Shown piece by piece: positions 44,879 to 52,880 of a stretch of DNA of 64,000 bases. Under the pieces are notes generated by a model that was given only the letters and a program-made list of their open reading frames with translations, searched no databases and had not been told where the DNA came from. The number at the start of each line of letters is the position of its first letter. Position 1 is the stretch's first letter. The DNA is from Microbacterium sufflavum (lineage in GTDB: Bacteria; Actinomycetota; Actinomycetes; Actinomycetales; Microbacteriaceae), in NCBI RefSeq assembly GCF_023101165.1, contig NZ_CP078076.1:3100001-3164000 (forward strand). Reading direction: 5' to 3'. Made by a program: the position numbers and the translations under genes.

Positions 44879-46027
44879 TCAGCCGAGCGTGAGGGCTGTG
44901 TCGCGCACGTCGGACGCCGCGGAGTCGTACACCCGCGCGGCGTCGCGCTCGATGCGCGCCACCTGCACCTCATGGCCGAGGCCGGGCCCGGTCGGCACCC
45001 GCACACGCCCCGCCTGAGCGGTGACGGGCGGCTCGATGATGTCGCTCTCGTAGTACTTGTCCGATCCGGACACGTCGGAGGGCAGCAGGAAGCCGGGCAA
45101 CGACGACACGGCGACGTTCGCGGCCCTGCCGACGCCGAACTCGTGCATGCCACCGCACCACACGGGGATGCCGGCGTCGAGCGCGATGTCGTGCGCGGCG
45201 CGTGCCACCCCGAGCCCGCCCATCCGCGAGACCTTGATGTTGAGGATGCGCCCGGCGCCCAGACGGATCATGGCGCGCAGGTCGCCGAGCGCCACGACCG
45301 ACTCGTCCAGGCACACGTCCGTGTCGAGGCGCGCCTGCAGCTCCGCGTGGGCCACCAGTTCGTGGGGGCCGAACGGCTGCTCGATCATGGTGAGCCCCTC
45401 GCGGTCGAGGCGCGCGAACACCGCGGCCGCCTCGTCGTCGTCCGGGTAGGCGCCGTTGGCGTCGACGTGGAGGTCGAGGTCGGGGTGGGCGGCGCGCACG
45501 GCTCGCACGGGCTCCACGTCCCACCCCGGCGCGATCTTGAGCTTGACCCGCGGGTAGCCGGCCGCGCGCTGCAGCTCGACCTGCGCGAGGAGCTCGTCGA
45601 TCGACGGTTCGATGCCGAGCGAGACCCCCGCGACCACTTCGTCCCTGGTGCCGCCGAGCGCCGCGGCGAGCGCGATGCCGTGCGTGCGGGCGTACAGGTC
45701 CCACACCGCGCCGGAGAATCCCGCCTTCGCGAACTCGTGTCCGCGCACGCGCGACCACGTCGACTCCAGGTCGGCCGGGTCGTCGCCGGTCGCTCCGAGC
45801 AGTGCGGGGACCAGGTACCGCGTGGCGATCTCCCACGCGGTCACCGTGGTCTCCGCGCCGAAGTAGGGGTCGCTCGGGGACGCGATCTCCCCCCAGCCGG
45901 TGCGCCCGTCCGTGTCGGTGACCTCGACGAGGATGTGCTCGATGCCGGACTTGCGGTGCGAGCTGGTCTCGAAGCTGTGCCGCAGCGGCTGGCGCAGCGT
46001 GAACAGGCGGATGCGGTCGATCTTCAC
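44879..46027 (-). CDS. N-succinylamino acid racemase / o-succinylbenzoate synthase family enzyme
   Basis: A 382-residue enolase-superfamily enzyme of the NSAR/OSBS subgroup. The catalytic lysines are K164 (KLK motif, 162-164) and K265 (NIKVSR); metal ligands are D189 (DANGAY), E216 (IEQPF) and D241 (LDES). R268, three residues after K265, corresponds to the Arg (R266 in Amycolatopsis) associated with racemase activity. GGMHEFGVGRAANVAV and LPSDVSGSDKYY match the NSAR/OSBS C-terminal pattern. No menaquinone genes are near, so OSBS is unlikely; a GNAT gene and an M20 gene flank it, as in the D-to-L amino acid conversion pathway. Dipeptide epimerase is an alternative. The GTG overlaps the SIS gene stop by four bases. 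Confidence 0.87.
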   Translation of the reverse strand: MKIDRIRLFTLRQPLRHSFETSSHRKSGIEHILVEVTDTDGRTGWGEIASPSDPYFGAETTVTAWEIATRYLVPALLGATGDDPADLESTWSRVRGHEFAKAGFSGAVWDLYARTHGIALAAALGGTRDEVVAGVSLGIEPSIDELLAQVELQRAAGYPRVKLKIAPGWDVEPVRAVRAAHPDLDLHVDANGAYPDDDEAAAVFARLDREGLTMIEQPFGPHELVAHAELQARLDTDVCLDESVVALGDLRAMIRLGAGRILNIKVSRMGGLGVARAAHDIALDAGIPVWCGGMHEFGVGRAANVAVSSLPGFLLPSDVSGSDKYYESDIIEPPVTAQAGRVRVPTGPGLGHEVQVARIERDAARVYDSAASDVRDTALTLG

Positions 46028-46710
46028 GCGCCGCCCTCCTCGCTGCGCGGCCGCGGCTGCTCCGGGCCGTAGAGGCCGAGGCGGGCCACGAGCCGGTCGC
46101 GCTCGGCCAGGCGGCGACGCGCACCCTTCGCGCTCGCCGTGGTCAGGGCGCTGAGCAGGTGGCAGACCGCCGCGACCGGGGTCGGCGAGTCGGCGTACGA
46201 CGCCGACCCGGTGCGCACGCGGATGAGCGACGTGGCGATCGGTGCCAGCGGCGCGTCCTCGCTGTCGGTGATCACGACGAGCTGTCCGCCCGCCTCGTGG
46301 AACAGCCGTCCGAGCCGCACGGTCTCCTCGCGGTAGCGCCGCAGGGAGAACGCGATCAGCACGTCGGAGGCGCGCACATCGGTCAGCACGGTGAGCGGCT
46401 GCAGTGCGTGCCCGTCCACGAGGAACACGTTGGACAGCGTGGCGGAGAGATCGGCGGTGAGCAGCTGCGCGTACGCGGCGGCCTTGCCCTCGCCCGCGAC
46501 GTAGCGACGGCGGGCGCCGAGCAGGAGCGCGGCCGCCTGCGGCACCTGCGCCGAGCGGCTGAGCTCCTCGAACGTCTGCGCGAGGGTGCGCTGCTCGGTC
46601 TCGATGATGCGCGCCTGGATGCTCTCGGCCGACTGGTTGGTGCGGATGCGCTCGCCGAAGCGGTCGCGCGGTGAGACGAGGTCGCGGTCCTCGTGGTGGT
46701 GGTCGCTCAT
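46024..46710 (-). CDS. SIS-domain protein of RpiR/MurR type lacking the DNA-binding domain
   Basis: A 228-residue protein. From about residue 25 it aligns with the linker and SIS domain of RpiR/MurR regulators (ARIIETEQRTLAQTFEEL, then RRRYVAGEGKAAAYAQLL, DVLIAFSLRRYREETV, VVITDSEDAPLAPIATSLIRV). The usual N-terminal HTH_6 domain of about 75 residues is missing: only 25 residues precede the linker. ATG 46710 overlaps the GNAT stop by four bases, so the gene is not simply misannotated at its 5' end. It may bind an amino-sugar phosphate or peptide metabolite as a sensor or regulatory subunit. An isomerase role is possible. Confidence 0.8.
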   Translation of the reverse strand: MSDHHHEDRDLVSPRDRFGERIRTNQSAESIQARIIETEQRTLAQTFEELSRSAQVPQAAALLLGARRRYVAGEGKAAAYAQLLTADLSATLSNVFLVDGHALQPLTVLTDVRASDVLIAFSLRRYREETVRLGRLFHEAGGQLVVITDSEDAPLAPIATSLIRVRTGSASYADSPTPVAAVCHLLSALTTASAKGARRRLAERDRLVARLGLYGPEQPRPRSEEGGA

Positions 46711-47489
46711 GCCGGGCCCTCCCCTGGTGTCGCGCGGTAGACCGCCGTCTGATCGTCGAGGCGCGTCGCCGCCACCAGGACCTCCCCGCGGTGGAACACC
46801 CCGGTCATGCTGCGCTCGAGGTCGCGGCGCAGCGCAGCGCGCTCGGCCGGGCTCAGGCGGCCGGGGTGCACGGGGATCGCGATCCAGGTGCCGTCCGGTG
46901 CGGCGACCGCGCGACCCCAGTCGTCCGGCCCGAGCGCCGGGGCGGACGGCGGCGTGGCACGCGGAGACGGCGTGGCGGCGGTGAGGTCCCACGAGACCAC
47001 GAGCCGGTCGGTGTCGGGGCGCGCGTAGTAGTCGCGCTCGAACGCGATGCCGACGGCGCCGAGCGAGCTGAGGTTGAAGTGCGCGTTGCGCGACAGCAGC
47101 GGGTCGAAGGTCCAGCGCATGGTGCGCTGCCCCCACCGGAGGGCGACCGCGCGCTGCGCGAGCTTGAGGGCCTGACCGACGCCGCGGCCCTGCTGGGCGG
47201 CCTCGACGGCGGCCGCCTGCGAGTAGTGGAACAGCGTGCCGTCGGTGTCGCACCCGGCGAAGCCGTAGGCGAATCCGATGAGCGCGCCGTCGTCGGCGAA
47301 GGCCCCGATCGCCGAACCGCCGTTGCGGGCGAGCGCGGTGAGCAGGTTGGCGTTCAGCGCGTACTCGCTCTCGGTGTAGGCGAACACCCTGGCGTACAGC
47401 GCCGCGGCCTCTCGGAACTCGGTGTACTGGGTCAGCTCCCGACAGCCGTAGCCGATGCCCGCGTCAGCGGCCACGGAGAAATGAGGCAC
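46707..47489 (-). CDS. GNAT family acyltransferase (COG3375-like), candidate D-amino-acid N-succinyltransferase
   Basis: A 260-residue GNAT protein. The acetyl-CoA-binding region is around AAAVEAAQQGRGVGQALKLAQRA (near 93-115, with QGRGVG as the pyrophosphate loop), followed by WTFDPLLSRNAHFNLSSLGA, a signature I associate with the COG3375 group. The C-terminal 70 residues lie outside the GNAT core. In Geobacillus kaustophilus a GNAT enzyme encoded with NSAR succinylates D-amino acids; the same pairing here suggests the same job, which remains inference. The GTG at 47489 has AGGA eight bases upstream. First gene of the minus-strand arm of the island. Confidence 0.82.
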   Translation of the reverse strand: MPHFSVAADAGIGYGCRELTQYTEFREAAALYARVFAYTESEYALNANLLTALARNGGSAIGAFADDGALIGFAYGFAGCDTDGTLFHYSQAAAVEAAQQGRGVGQALKLAQRAVALRWGQRTMRWTFDPLLSRNAHFNLSSLGAVGIAFERDYYARPDTDRLVVSWDLTAATPSPRATPPSAPALGPDDWGRAVAAPDGTWIAIPVHPGRLSPAERAALRRDLERSMTGVFHRGEVLVAATRLDDQTAVYRATPGEGPA

Positions 47490-47530
47490 GATACGTTTCC
47501 TAAGATTGAAGAGTCCTGCTGCTCTGAGCG

Positions 47531-47559
47531 ATGTTATCGGCGGCTTGCACGGGGATCAA
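47531..47559 (-). promoter_or_regulatory. Promoter of the minus-strand D-peptide operon
   Basis: On the minus strand TTGATC (47559-47554) and TAACAT (47536-47531) are spaced by 17 bases; each matches consensus at four positions. Predicted start near 47524, about 35 bases before the GNAT GTG, which has its own Shine-Dalgarno sequence. It overlaps the divergent promoter over 47545-47559. Confidence 0.6.
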
Positions 47560-47573
47560 GAGGCAGATACGGT
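47545..47573 (+). promoter_or_regulatory. Promoter of the plus-strand D-peptide operon
   Basis: TTGCAC (47545-47550) and TACGGT (47568-47573) are separated by exactly 17 bases. The predicted start coincides with the GTG at 47582, so the M20 mRNA would be leaderless. The -35 lies within the spacer of the divergent promoter, so both cannot be occupied at once. Confidence 0.6.
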
Positions 47574-47581
47574 TCGTAACT

Positions 47582-48730
47582 GTGACCACTTCTCCGGCGG
47601 CGCAGCACGCGGACCACTCTTCTGACGACATCATCGCACTCGTGCGCGAGCTCGTGTCGATCGAGTCGCCGAGCCGCGACACCGCCGCCAGCGCCCGCAT
47701 CGCCGACGTCCTGAGCGCCCGCTTCGAGGCCATCGGCGGCACCGTCCGCCGCGAGCCCACGAGCGCCGGGACCGACCTGGTGATCGACGTGCCGGGCACG
47801 GGCGATCCGCTCCTGTTCATCGGGCACACCGACACCGTGTGGCCCGTCGGCGCCCTCGACGGCGAAGTGCCCTGGGTGGAGGACGGCGACGTCGTCCGCG
47901 GACCGGGCGCCTACGACATGAAGGCCGGGATCGCGGTGATGCTCGAGGCTCTGCGCACCCTCCAGCCGCTCGCGGTCGAGCGGCGCCGGGCCGTGCGGGT
48001 GGTGCTCGTGTGCGACGAGGAGATCGGCTCCCCCGTGTCCGGGCCGCTGCTGGCGGCACGCGCGCGCGGGGCCGCGGCGGCGATCGGCTTCGAGTCGCCG
48101 CACCCCGACGGCGCCCTCAAGGTCGGCCGTCGCGGCAGCGCGCGGGTGCGCCTCTCGGTCACCGGGCGCGCCGCCCACGCCGCCCTCGATCCGGAGCACG
48201 GGATCTCGGCCGTGGACGAACTCGTCGACCAGCTGCTCGCGGTGCGACGCATCGTCGCGGATCCTGCCCTGCCCGGTCCGGTGCTGTGCAACGTCGGCAC
48301 GATCGCCGGAGGAGCCCGCACGAACGTGGTGCCGGCGGAGGCGGCGGCGGAGATCGGCCTGCGCTTCACGGATCCCGACACCGAACGCCGGGTGCTCGAC
48401 GCCCTGGCCGCGCTGCACCCGGTGCGCGAGGGCGCGACCGTGACGGCGGAGGTGCTCAGCGCGCGGCCGGCCTGGCGGGCCTCCGCGCAGGACGCCGTCC
48501 TGCTGGAGCAGATCTCCGAAGCGGCGGCCGGTGTCGGTCAGCGCATCGAGGGTCGTCCGGCCGCAGGCGCCGGGGACACCAACCTGCTGGGCGGGCTCGG
48601 GCTGCCGACCGTCGACGGCTTCGGGCCACGGGGCGGGGGCGCGCACGCGGTGGACGAGCATTTCCTGCGCTCCTCCCTGCACGACCGGGTCGCGCTCCTG
48701 CGTGCCGTGCTCACGATCGCCGCGGACTGA
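47582..48730 (+). CDS. M20 family amidohydrolase (candidate N-succinyl-L-amino acid desuccinylase)
   Basis: A 382-residue cytoplasmic M20 metallohydrolase resembling carboxypeptidase G2 and ArgE/DapE. Zinc ligands and catalytic residues: H82 and D84 in GHTDTVWPVG, D113 in GPGAYDMKAG, E147-E148 in CDEEIGS, and a late His in GGAHAVDEHF. Between them lies the small dimerisation domain, from about 180 to 290. Divergent from the GNAT gene and near the NSAR gene, it may remove succinate from N-succinyl-L-amino acids; hydrolysis of C-terminal glutamate is an alternative. The start is the GTG at 47582, with no Shine-Dalgarno and a promoter whose start falls on it; longer frames cross the promoter. 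Confidence 0.87.
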   Translation: MTTSPAAQHADHSSDDIIALVRELVSIESPSRDTAASARIADVLSARFEAIGGTVRREPTSAGTDLVIDVPGTGDPLLFIGHTDTVWPVGALDGEVPWVEDGDVVRGPGAYDMKAGIAVMLEALRTLQPLAVERRRAVRVVLVCDEEIGSPVSGPLLAARARGAAAAIGFESPHPDGALKVGRRGSARVRLSVTGRAAHAALDPEHGISAVDELVDQLLAVRRIVADPALPGPVLCNVGTIAGGARTNVVPAEAAAEIGLRFTDPDTERRVLDALAALHPVREGATVTAEVLSARPAWRASAQDAVLLEQISEAAAGVGQRIEGRPAAGAGDTNLLGGLGLPTVDGFGPRGGGAHAVDEHFLRSSLHDRVALLRAVLTIAAD

Positions 48731-49019
48731 CGATACGATTCCCGTTCGCGTGCCCCGGGACCCCTGGCGAGGATACGTTCCGGATCTCCACGGTGACGAT
48801 GCGACGCCGTCTCGACGGTTCCCGCACGTGCGCATCCTGGCAGCCCCGTGTTTCCGCCGTGTTACACCCGAACGGCGCCGGGGGGTCTTCTCCACGACCG
48901 CAGCTTTTCTTCCGCGATACGCATCGAATCTCTTGACCCCGGGCCCGACTTCCGCTTGCATGGTCTCCACCGACCCGGCTTCATCGTGGATCCGGGCGGC
49001 GCCCGAAGGGACTTCTTCC
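48731..49019 (+). other. Leader region between the M20 and binding-protein genes
   Basis: A 289-base stretch without a convincing gene. It contains three copies of GATACG (48732, 48772, 48916), the first two extended to GATACGATTCC and GATACGTTCCG, as well as TTGACC at 48933-48938 that could be a -35 without a good -10. Its length and the lack of coding character suggest an independent promoter or a regulatory leader for the transporter genes. Confidence 0.45.
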
Positions 49020-50852
49020 ATGCGTCTTGCCCCCCGCTCGAAATCAGTGCGAAGTCTGACCGCCGCCGCGATCGCGACCGCGCTTCTCGTCGCCGCGCCG
49101 GTCGGTGCCGCCCAGGCGCAGACCGCGAGCGCCGCCACCGAATCCCCCGCATCGGACACCACGCTGCGCATCGCGACGTCCGGGTTCGTCGACACGTTCA
49201 ACCCGTTCATCTCGATCTACCTCACGCCGACCAACATCATTCGGTACGTGTACGAGTCGCTCGTGCAGAACGACGCTGAGGACGGCTCCCCGACCAAGGG
49301 TCTGGCGGACTCGTGGGAGGCCACCGACGGGGGCCAGACCTGGACCTTCACGCTGCAGGACGACCTGGTGTGGTCCGACGGCGAGCCGATCACCTCCGCC
49401 GACGTGAAGTACACGTACGACCAGATGCTCACGGTGCCCGCGCTGGGCACCGCCAACGGCAACCTGGTGTCGAACTTCGACACGGTCGAGACGCCCGACG
49501 ACAAGACCGTCGTCATCACCCTGAAGACCCCGCAGGCCCCGAACCCCGGCTCCGAGATCCCGATCGTGCCGAAGCACATCTGGGAGAAGGTCGACGACCC
49601 GACCACGTTCGCCAACGACTCCGAGGTCGTCGGCTCCGGCCCGTTCGTGCTGGACAGCTACTCCGCCAACCAGTCCATCACCCTGAAGGCGAACGAGAAC
49701 TTCTGGCGCGGCGCCCCCAAGATCGACGCGATCCAGTACGTGTACTACACGAACTCCGACGCGCAGGTGCAGGCCCTCAAGGCGGGCGACGTCGACCTCG
49801 TCACCGGTCTCACCCCCACCCAGTTCGAGGCGCTCGACGGCGTCGACGGCGTCACCACCCACTCCGGTGAGGGCCGCCGCTACCACTCGATCAGCATCAA
49901 CGTGGGCCAGCAGACCCGCGACAACGTCCCCTACGGCACCGGCAACGCCGCGCTCAAGGAGCTCGAGGTGCGCCAGGCCATCCGCCTCGGCACCGACACC
50001 GCGACCCTGCTCGACAAGGTGCTCGACGGCGAGGGCACGCTGGCGACGAGCTTCATCCCCGCGTCCTTCCCGAAGTGGCACCTGTCGGAGGACGACGACG
50101 TGATCGTCGGCTTCGACCCCGAGGCCGCGCAGGCGAAGCTCGACGAGGCCGGCTGGACGCCCGGGGCCGACGGCATCCGCGAGAAGGACGGGCAGCGTCT
50201 CGCGCTGCGCCTGCTGATCGACGCCGACGACGCGAACGAGCAGTCCATCTCCGACTTCTTCGTGCCGTGGATGAAGGACATCGGCATCGAGATCACGGTC
50301 GAGTCCACCGACTCCGACACCATCAGCGCGAAGGCCACGTCCGGCGACTACGACCTGTACTTCAGCGGCTGGTCGGTCAACCCCGACCCCGACTACCAGC
50401 TCGGCATCAACACCTGCATGAACCTGCCGACCGCGACCGACGGCACCGGCGGCACCACGCAGGACGGCTACTGCAACCCCGAGTTCGACGAGATGTACGC
50501 CCAGCAGCGCTCCGAGATCGACGAGGAGAAGCGGCAGGAGATCGTGCACGACATGCTCGCGCTGAACTACACCGACACCGCGCAGGTGGCCACCTGGTAC
50601 GCCAACTCGCTCGAGGCGTACCGCTCCGACCGCTTCACCGGGTTCACCCTGCAGCCCAAGGACGGCGGCATCATCGCCAACCAGGCCGGCTACTGGGGCT
50701 ACCTGACCGTGGAGCCGGTCGAGGGCGCGACGGCCGGCGGCACGGGCACCAACACGGGCCTCATCATCGGCGGAGTCGTCGTGGGAGTGATCGTCGTGGG
50801 CGCCCTGGTCTTCTTCCTGATCCGACGCCGCAACATCGCCGACGTCGAATGA
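49020..50852 (+). CDS. Peptide-binding protein with C-terminal membrane anchor (SBP_bac_5)
   Basis: A 610-residue binding protein. It has a Sec signal peptide (basic RLAPRSKSVR, hydrophobic core to about 25, cleavage near AQA) without a lipobox Cys. The SBP_bac_5 domain shows DTFNPFISIYLTPTN near 60-74, DDLVWSDGEPITSADVKYTY and VVGSGPFVLDSY. After a Gly/Thr linker (ATAGGTGTNTG) a TM helix (about 579-602) and RRRNIADVE tail follow. Most Gram-positive binding proteins are lipoproteins; a C-terminal TM anchor is the unusual part. No LPxTG is present. AAGGGA lies eight bases before the ATG. Confidence 0.92.
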   Translation: MRLAPRSKSVRSLTAAAIATALLVAAPVGAAQAQTASAATESPASDTTLRIATSGFVDTFNPFISIYLTPTNIIRYVYESLVQNDAEDGSPTKGLADSWEATDGGQTWTFTLQDDLVWSDGEPITSADVKYTYDQMLTVPALGTANGNLVSNFDTVETPDDKTVVITLKTPQAPNPGSEIPIVPKHIWEKVDDPTTFANDSEVVGSGPFVLDSYSANQSITLKANENFWRGAPKIDAIQYVYYTNSDAQVQALKAGDVDLVTGLTPTQFEALDGVDGVTTHSGEGRRYHSISINVGQQTRDNVPYGTGNAALKELEVRQAIRLGTDTATLLDKVLDGEGTLATSFIPASFPKWHLSEDDDVIVGFDPEAAQAKLDEAGWTPGADGIREKDGQRLALRLLIDADDANEQSISDFFVPWMKDIGIEITVESTDSDTISAKATSGDYDLYFSGWSVNPDPDYQLGINTCMNLPTATDGTGGTTQDGYCNPEFDEMYAQQRSEIDEEKRQEIVHDMLALNYTDTAQVATWYANSLEAYRSDRFTGFTLQPKDGGIIANQAGYWGYLTVEPVEGATAGGTGTNTGLIIGGVVVGVIVVGALVFFLIRRRNIADVE

Positions 50853-50859
50853 GCCCCGC

Positions 50860-50900
50860 GAGACGTCGCGGGCGGCGGTAGCCCGCCCCCGCGACGTCTC
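50860..50900 (+). terminator. Intra-operon hairpin between binding protein and permease
   Basis: GAGACGTCGCGGG (50860-50872) pairs perfectly with 50888-50900, and an inner GGCGG/CCGCC extension makes about 18 base pairs with one bulge. No T tract follows; the permease ribosome binding site AAGGAGA lies 14 bases later. Such hairpins after binding-protein genes commonly stabilise the upstream mRNA or cause partial termination, giving excess binding protein. Confidence 0.72.
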
Positions 50901-50924
50901 CGGCTCCGCATCAAGGAGACCCCC

Positions 50925-51968
50925 ATGTCCAACGCGGTACCCCCCTCCACCTCGGCCATCGCCACGAGCGCGGCCGCCGAAGAGCAGCCGACCGGCGTCG
51001 GCGCCCTCCGGTACATCCTCGGCAAGCTCGGCGGCGCGGCCATCAGCCTCGCGATGGTGATCCTCCTCGGATTCTTCGCCTTCAAGATCCTGCCCGGCGA
51101 CCCGGTCGCCTCGATCGCCCGCGAACGCGGCATGAGCGCCGAGCAGGCCGACCAGCTGCGTGAGCAGCTCGGCCTGAACAAGCCGCTGTGGCAGCAGTTC
51201 TTCGACTACCTCGGCAACGTCTTCACCCTCAACTTCGGCACGAGCTACGTGTACCGCACGTCGGTGTCCGAGCTGATCGGCCAGTACTTCTGGAACACGA
51301 TCCTGCTCACCGGGACCGCGGCGGTGATCGCGATCGCGCTCGGCCTGTGGCTCGGCCAGAAGGCGGCGTGGAAGCACGGCTCCACCTTCGACCGCATCGT
51401 CTCCGGCACCTCGCTCGTGTTCTGGTCGGTGCCGACGTTCTGGCTGGCCCTGCTGCTGCTGATGATCTTCGGCGGCACGCTGCACTGGTTCCCCACCGGC
51501 GGCATGGTGTCTCCCAACCCGCCGACCGACCCGGTGGGCATCGTGCTCGACGTGATCTCGCACATGGTGCTGCCGGTGATCACGATGGTCGCCGTGGTGT
51601 ACGCGCAGTACCTCATGGTGATGCGCAGCTCGCTCCTGGAGGAGATGGGCGCCGACTACCTCACCACCGCACGCGCCAAGGGCCTCCGCGAAGACCTCGT
51701 GCGCCGCCGCCACGCTGTGCCGAACGCGCTGCTTCCCACCGTCACCCTCGTGTTCATGCACATCGGCGGCCTGATCGCGGGAGCCGTGACCGTGGAGACG
51801 GTGTTCTCCTGGCCCGGCCTCGGCAAGCTCACGTTCGAGGCGATCTCCGGCCCCGACCTCCCGCTCCTGCAGGGCACCTTCGTGGTGTTCTCCACGATCA
51901 TCATCGTGATGAACCTCATCGCGGACCTCATCTACCGTCAGCTCGACCCGAGGGTGAGGCGCGCATGA
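50925..51968 (+). CDS. Peptide ABC transporter permease, DppB/OppB type
   Basis: A 347-residue permease with a soluble 30-residue N-terminal extension, then TM1 (about 36-56), KILPGDPVASIARERG near 57-72, further TM helices, TVETVFSWPGLGKL and the closing RQLDPRVRRA. AAGGAGA is well spaced before the ATG. The N-terminal extension and the long periplasmic loop (about 70-130) distinguish it from the other two DppB-type proteins in the window. It pairs with the next gene. Confidence 0.92.
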   Translation: MSNAVPPSTSAIATSAAAEEQPTGVGALRYILGKLGGAAISLAMVILLGFFAFKILPGDPVASIARERGMSAEQADQLREQLGLNKPLWQQFFDYLGNVFTLNFGTSYVYRTSVSELIGQYFWNTILLTGTAAVIAIALGLWLGQKAAWKHGSTFDRIVSGTSLVFWSVPTFWLALLLLMIFGGTLHWFPTGGMVSPNPPTDPVGIVLDVISHMVLPVITMVAVVYAQYLMVMRSSLLEEMGADYLTTARAKGLREDLVRRRHAVPNALLPTVTLVFMHIGGLIAGAVTVETVFSWPGLGKLTFEAISGPDLPLLQGTFVVFSTIIIVMNLIADLIYRQLDPRVRRA

Positions 51969-52879
51969 CCACGGCATCCCCGACCATCCGTTCGCCCCGC
52001 GCCCTGGCCTGGCACCGCCGCGGCGTCGCCTTCACCGGCTTCTGCCGGGAGTTCGCGCACCACCGCGCCGGCATGGTGGGGCTCGTCTTCCTCATCATCG
52101 TGGCGCTCGTCGCGATCTTCGCGCCCGTCATCGCCCCCGCGAGCATGCTCGACGTGACGAAGCTCGTCGACGTGCAGCGGTTCGCCCCGCCCTCGTGGGA
52201 GCACCCGCTGGGCACCGACCACCAGGGTCGCGAGATCTGGGTGCGCATGGTGTGGGGCGCCAGGGTGTCGCTGCTCGTCGGGCTCGCCGCCACCGCGATG
52301 TCGATGATCATCGGCACGCTCGTCGGCATCGCCGCCGGGCACTTCACCGGGTTCTTCGGCGGCCTCATGATGCGCATCATCGACTTCTTCCTGGTGCTGC
52401 CGTCGCTGATCCTCGCGATCGTGCTGTCGTCGGTGCTGAGCCGCGGGGTGTGGACGATCATCATCGCCATCGGCCTCACCTCCTGGGCGGGCACGGCCCG
52501 CGTGGTGCGCGCGCAGACGCTGTCGGTCGAGTCGCGCGACTACATCGAGCGCTCCCGGGCGCTCGGCGCCGGCCACTGGCACATCATCCTCAAGCACCTG
52601 CTGCCCGGGGTGCTGCCGCTCGTGCTCGCGAACACGACCCTCACGGTCGGCTCCGCGATCATCTCCGAGTCGACGCTGGCGTTCCTCGGCCTCGGCGACA
52701 CGACCCTGCAGTCCTGGGGCTCGATCCTGAAGAACGCGATGGACGTCTCCGCCGCGACCAGCGGCTACTGGTGGTACGTGCTCGTGCCCGGTATCGCGAT
52801 CGTGCTCGTGGTGCTGGCCTTCACCGTGATGGGCCGCGCGGTCGAGAACATCACCAACCCGACGCTGAGGAGCCGCTGA
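51965..52879 (+). CDS. Peptide ABC transporter permease, DppC/OppC type
   Basis: A 304-residue permease with EFAHHRAGMVGLVFLI at the start of TM1, HPLGTDHQGREIWVRMVWG near 81-99 (the DppC/OppC signature), six TM helices and an EAA-like loop RDYIERSRALGAGHWHI. STLAFLGLGD near 239-248 is typical. ATG 51965 overlaps the previous stop by four bases, which fixes the start. The open frame extended upstream has no similarity. Confidence 0.92.
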   Translation: MTTASPTIRSPRALAWHRRGVAFTGFCREFAHHRAGMVGLVFLIIVALVAIFAPVIAPASMLDVTKLVDVQRFAPPSWEHPLGTDHQGREIWVRMVWGARVSLLVGLAATAMSMIIGTLVGIAAGHFTGFFGGLMMRIIDFFLVLPSLILAIVLSSVLSRGVWTIIIAIGLTSWAGTARVVRAQTLSVESRDYIERSRALGAGHWHIILKHLLPGVLPLVLANTTLTVGSAIISESTLAFLGLGDTTLQSWGSILKNAMDVSAATSGYWWYVLVPGIAIVLVVLAFTVMGRAVENITNPTLRSR

Positions 52880-52880
52880 G

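Noticed and set aside
44879..46027. Assignment of the enolase-family gene as menC for menaquinone synthesis
   Set aside because: No other men genes are near, and the neighbours are GNAT, M20 and peptidase genes.
49044..51977. 977-residue minus-strand open frame opposite the binding protein and permease genes
   Set aside because: Antisense shadow rich in His, Arg and Val with no recognisable domain; the plus strand carries clear transporter genes.
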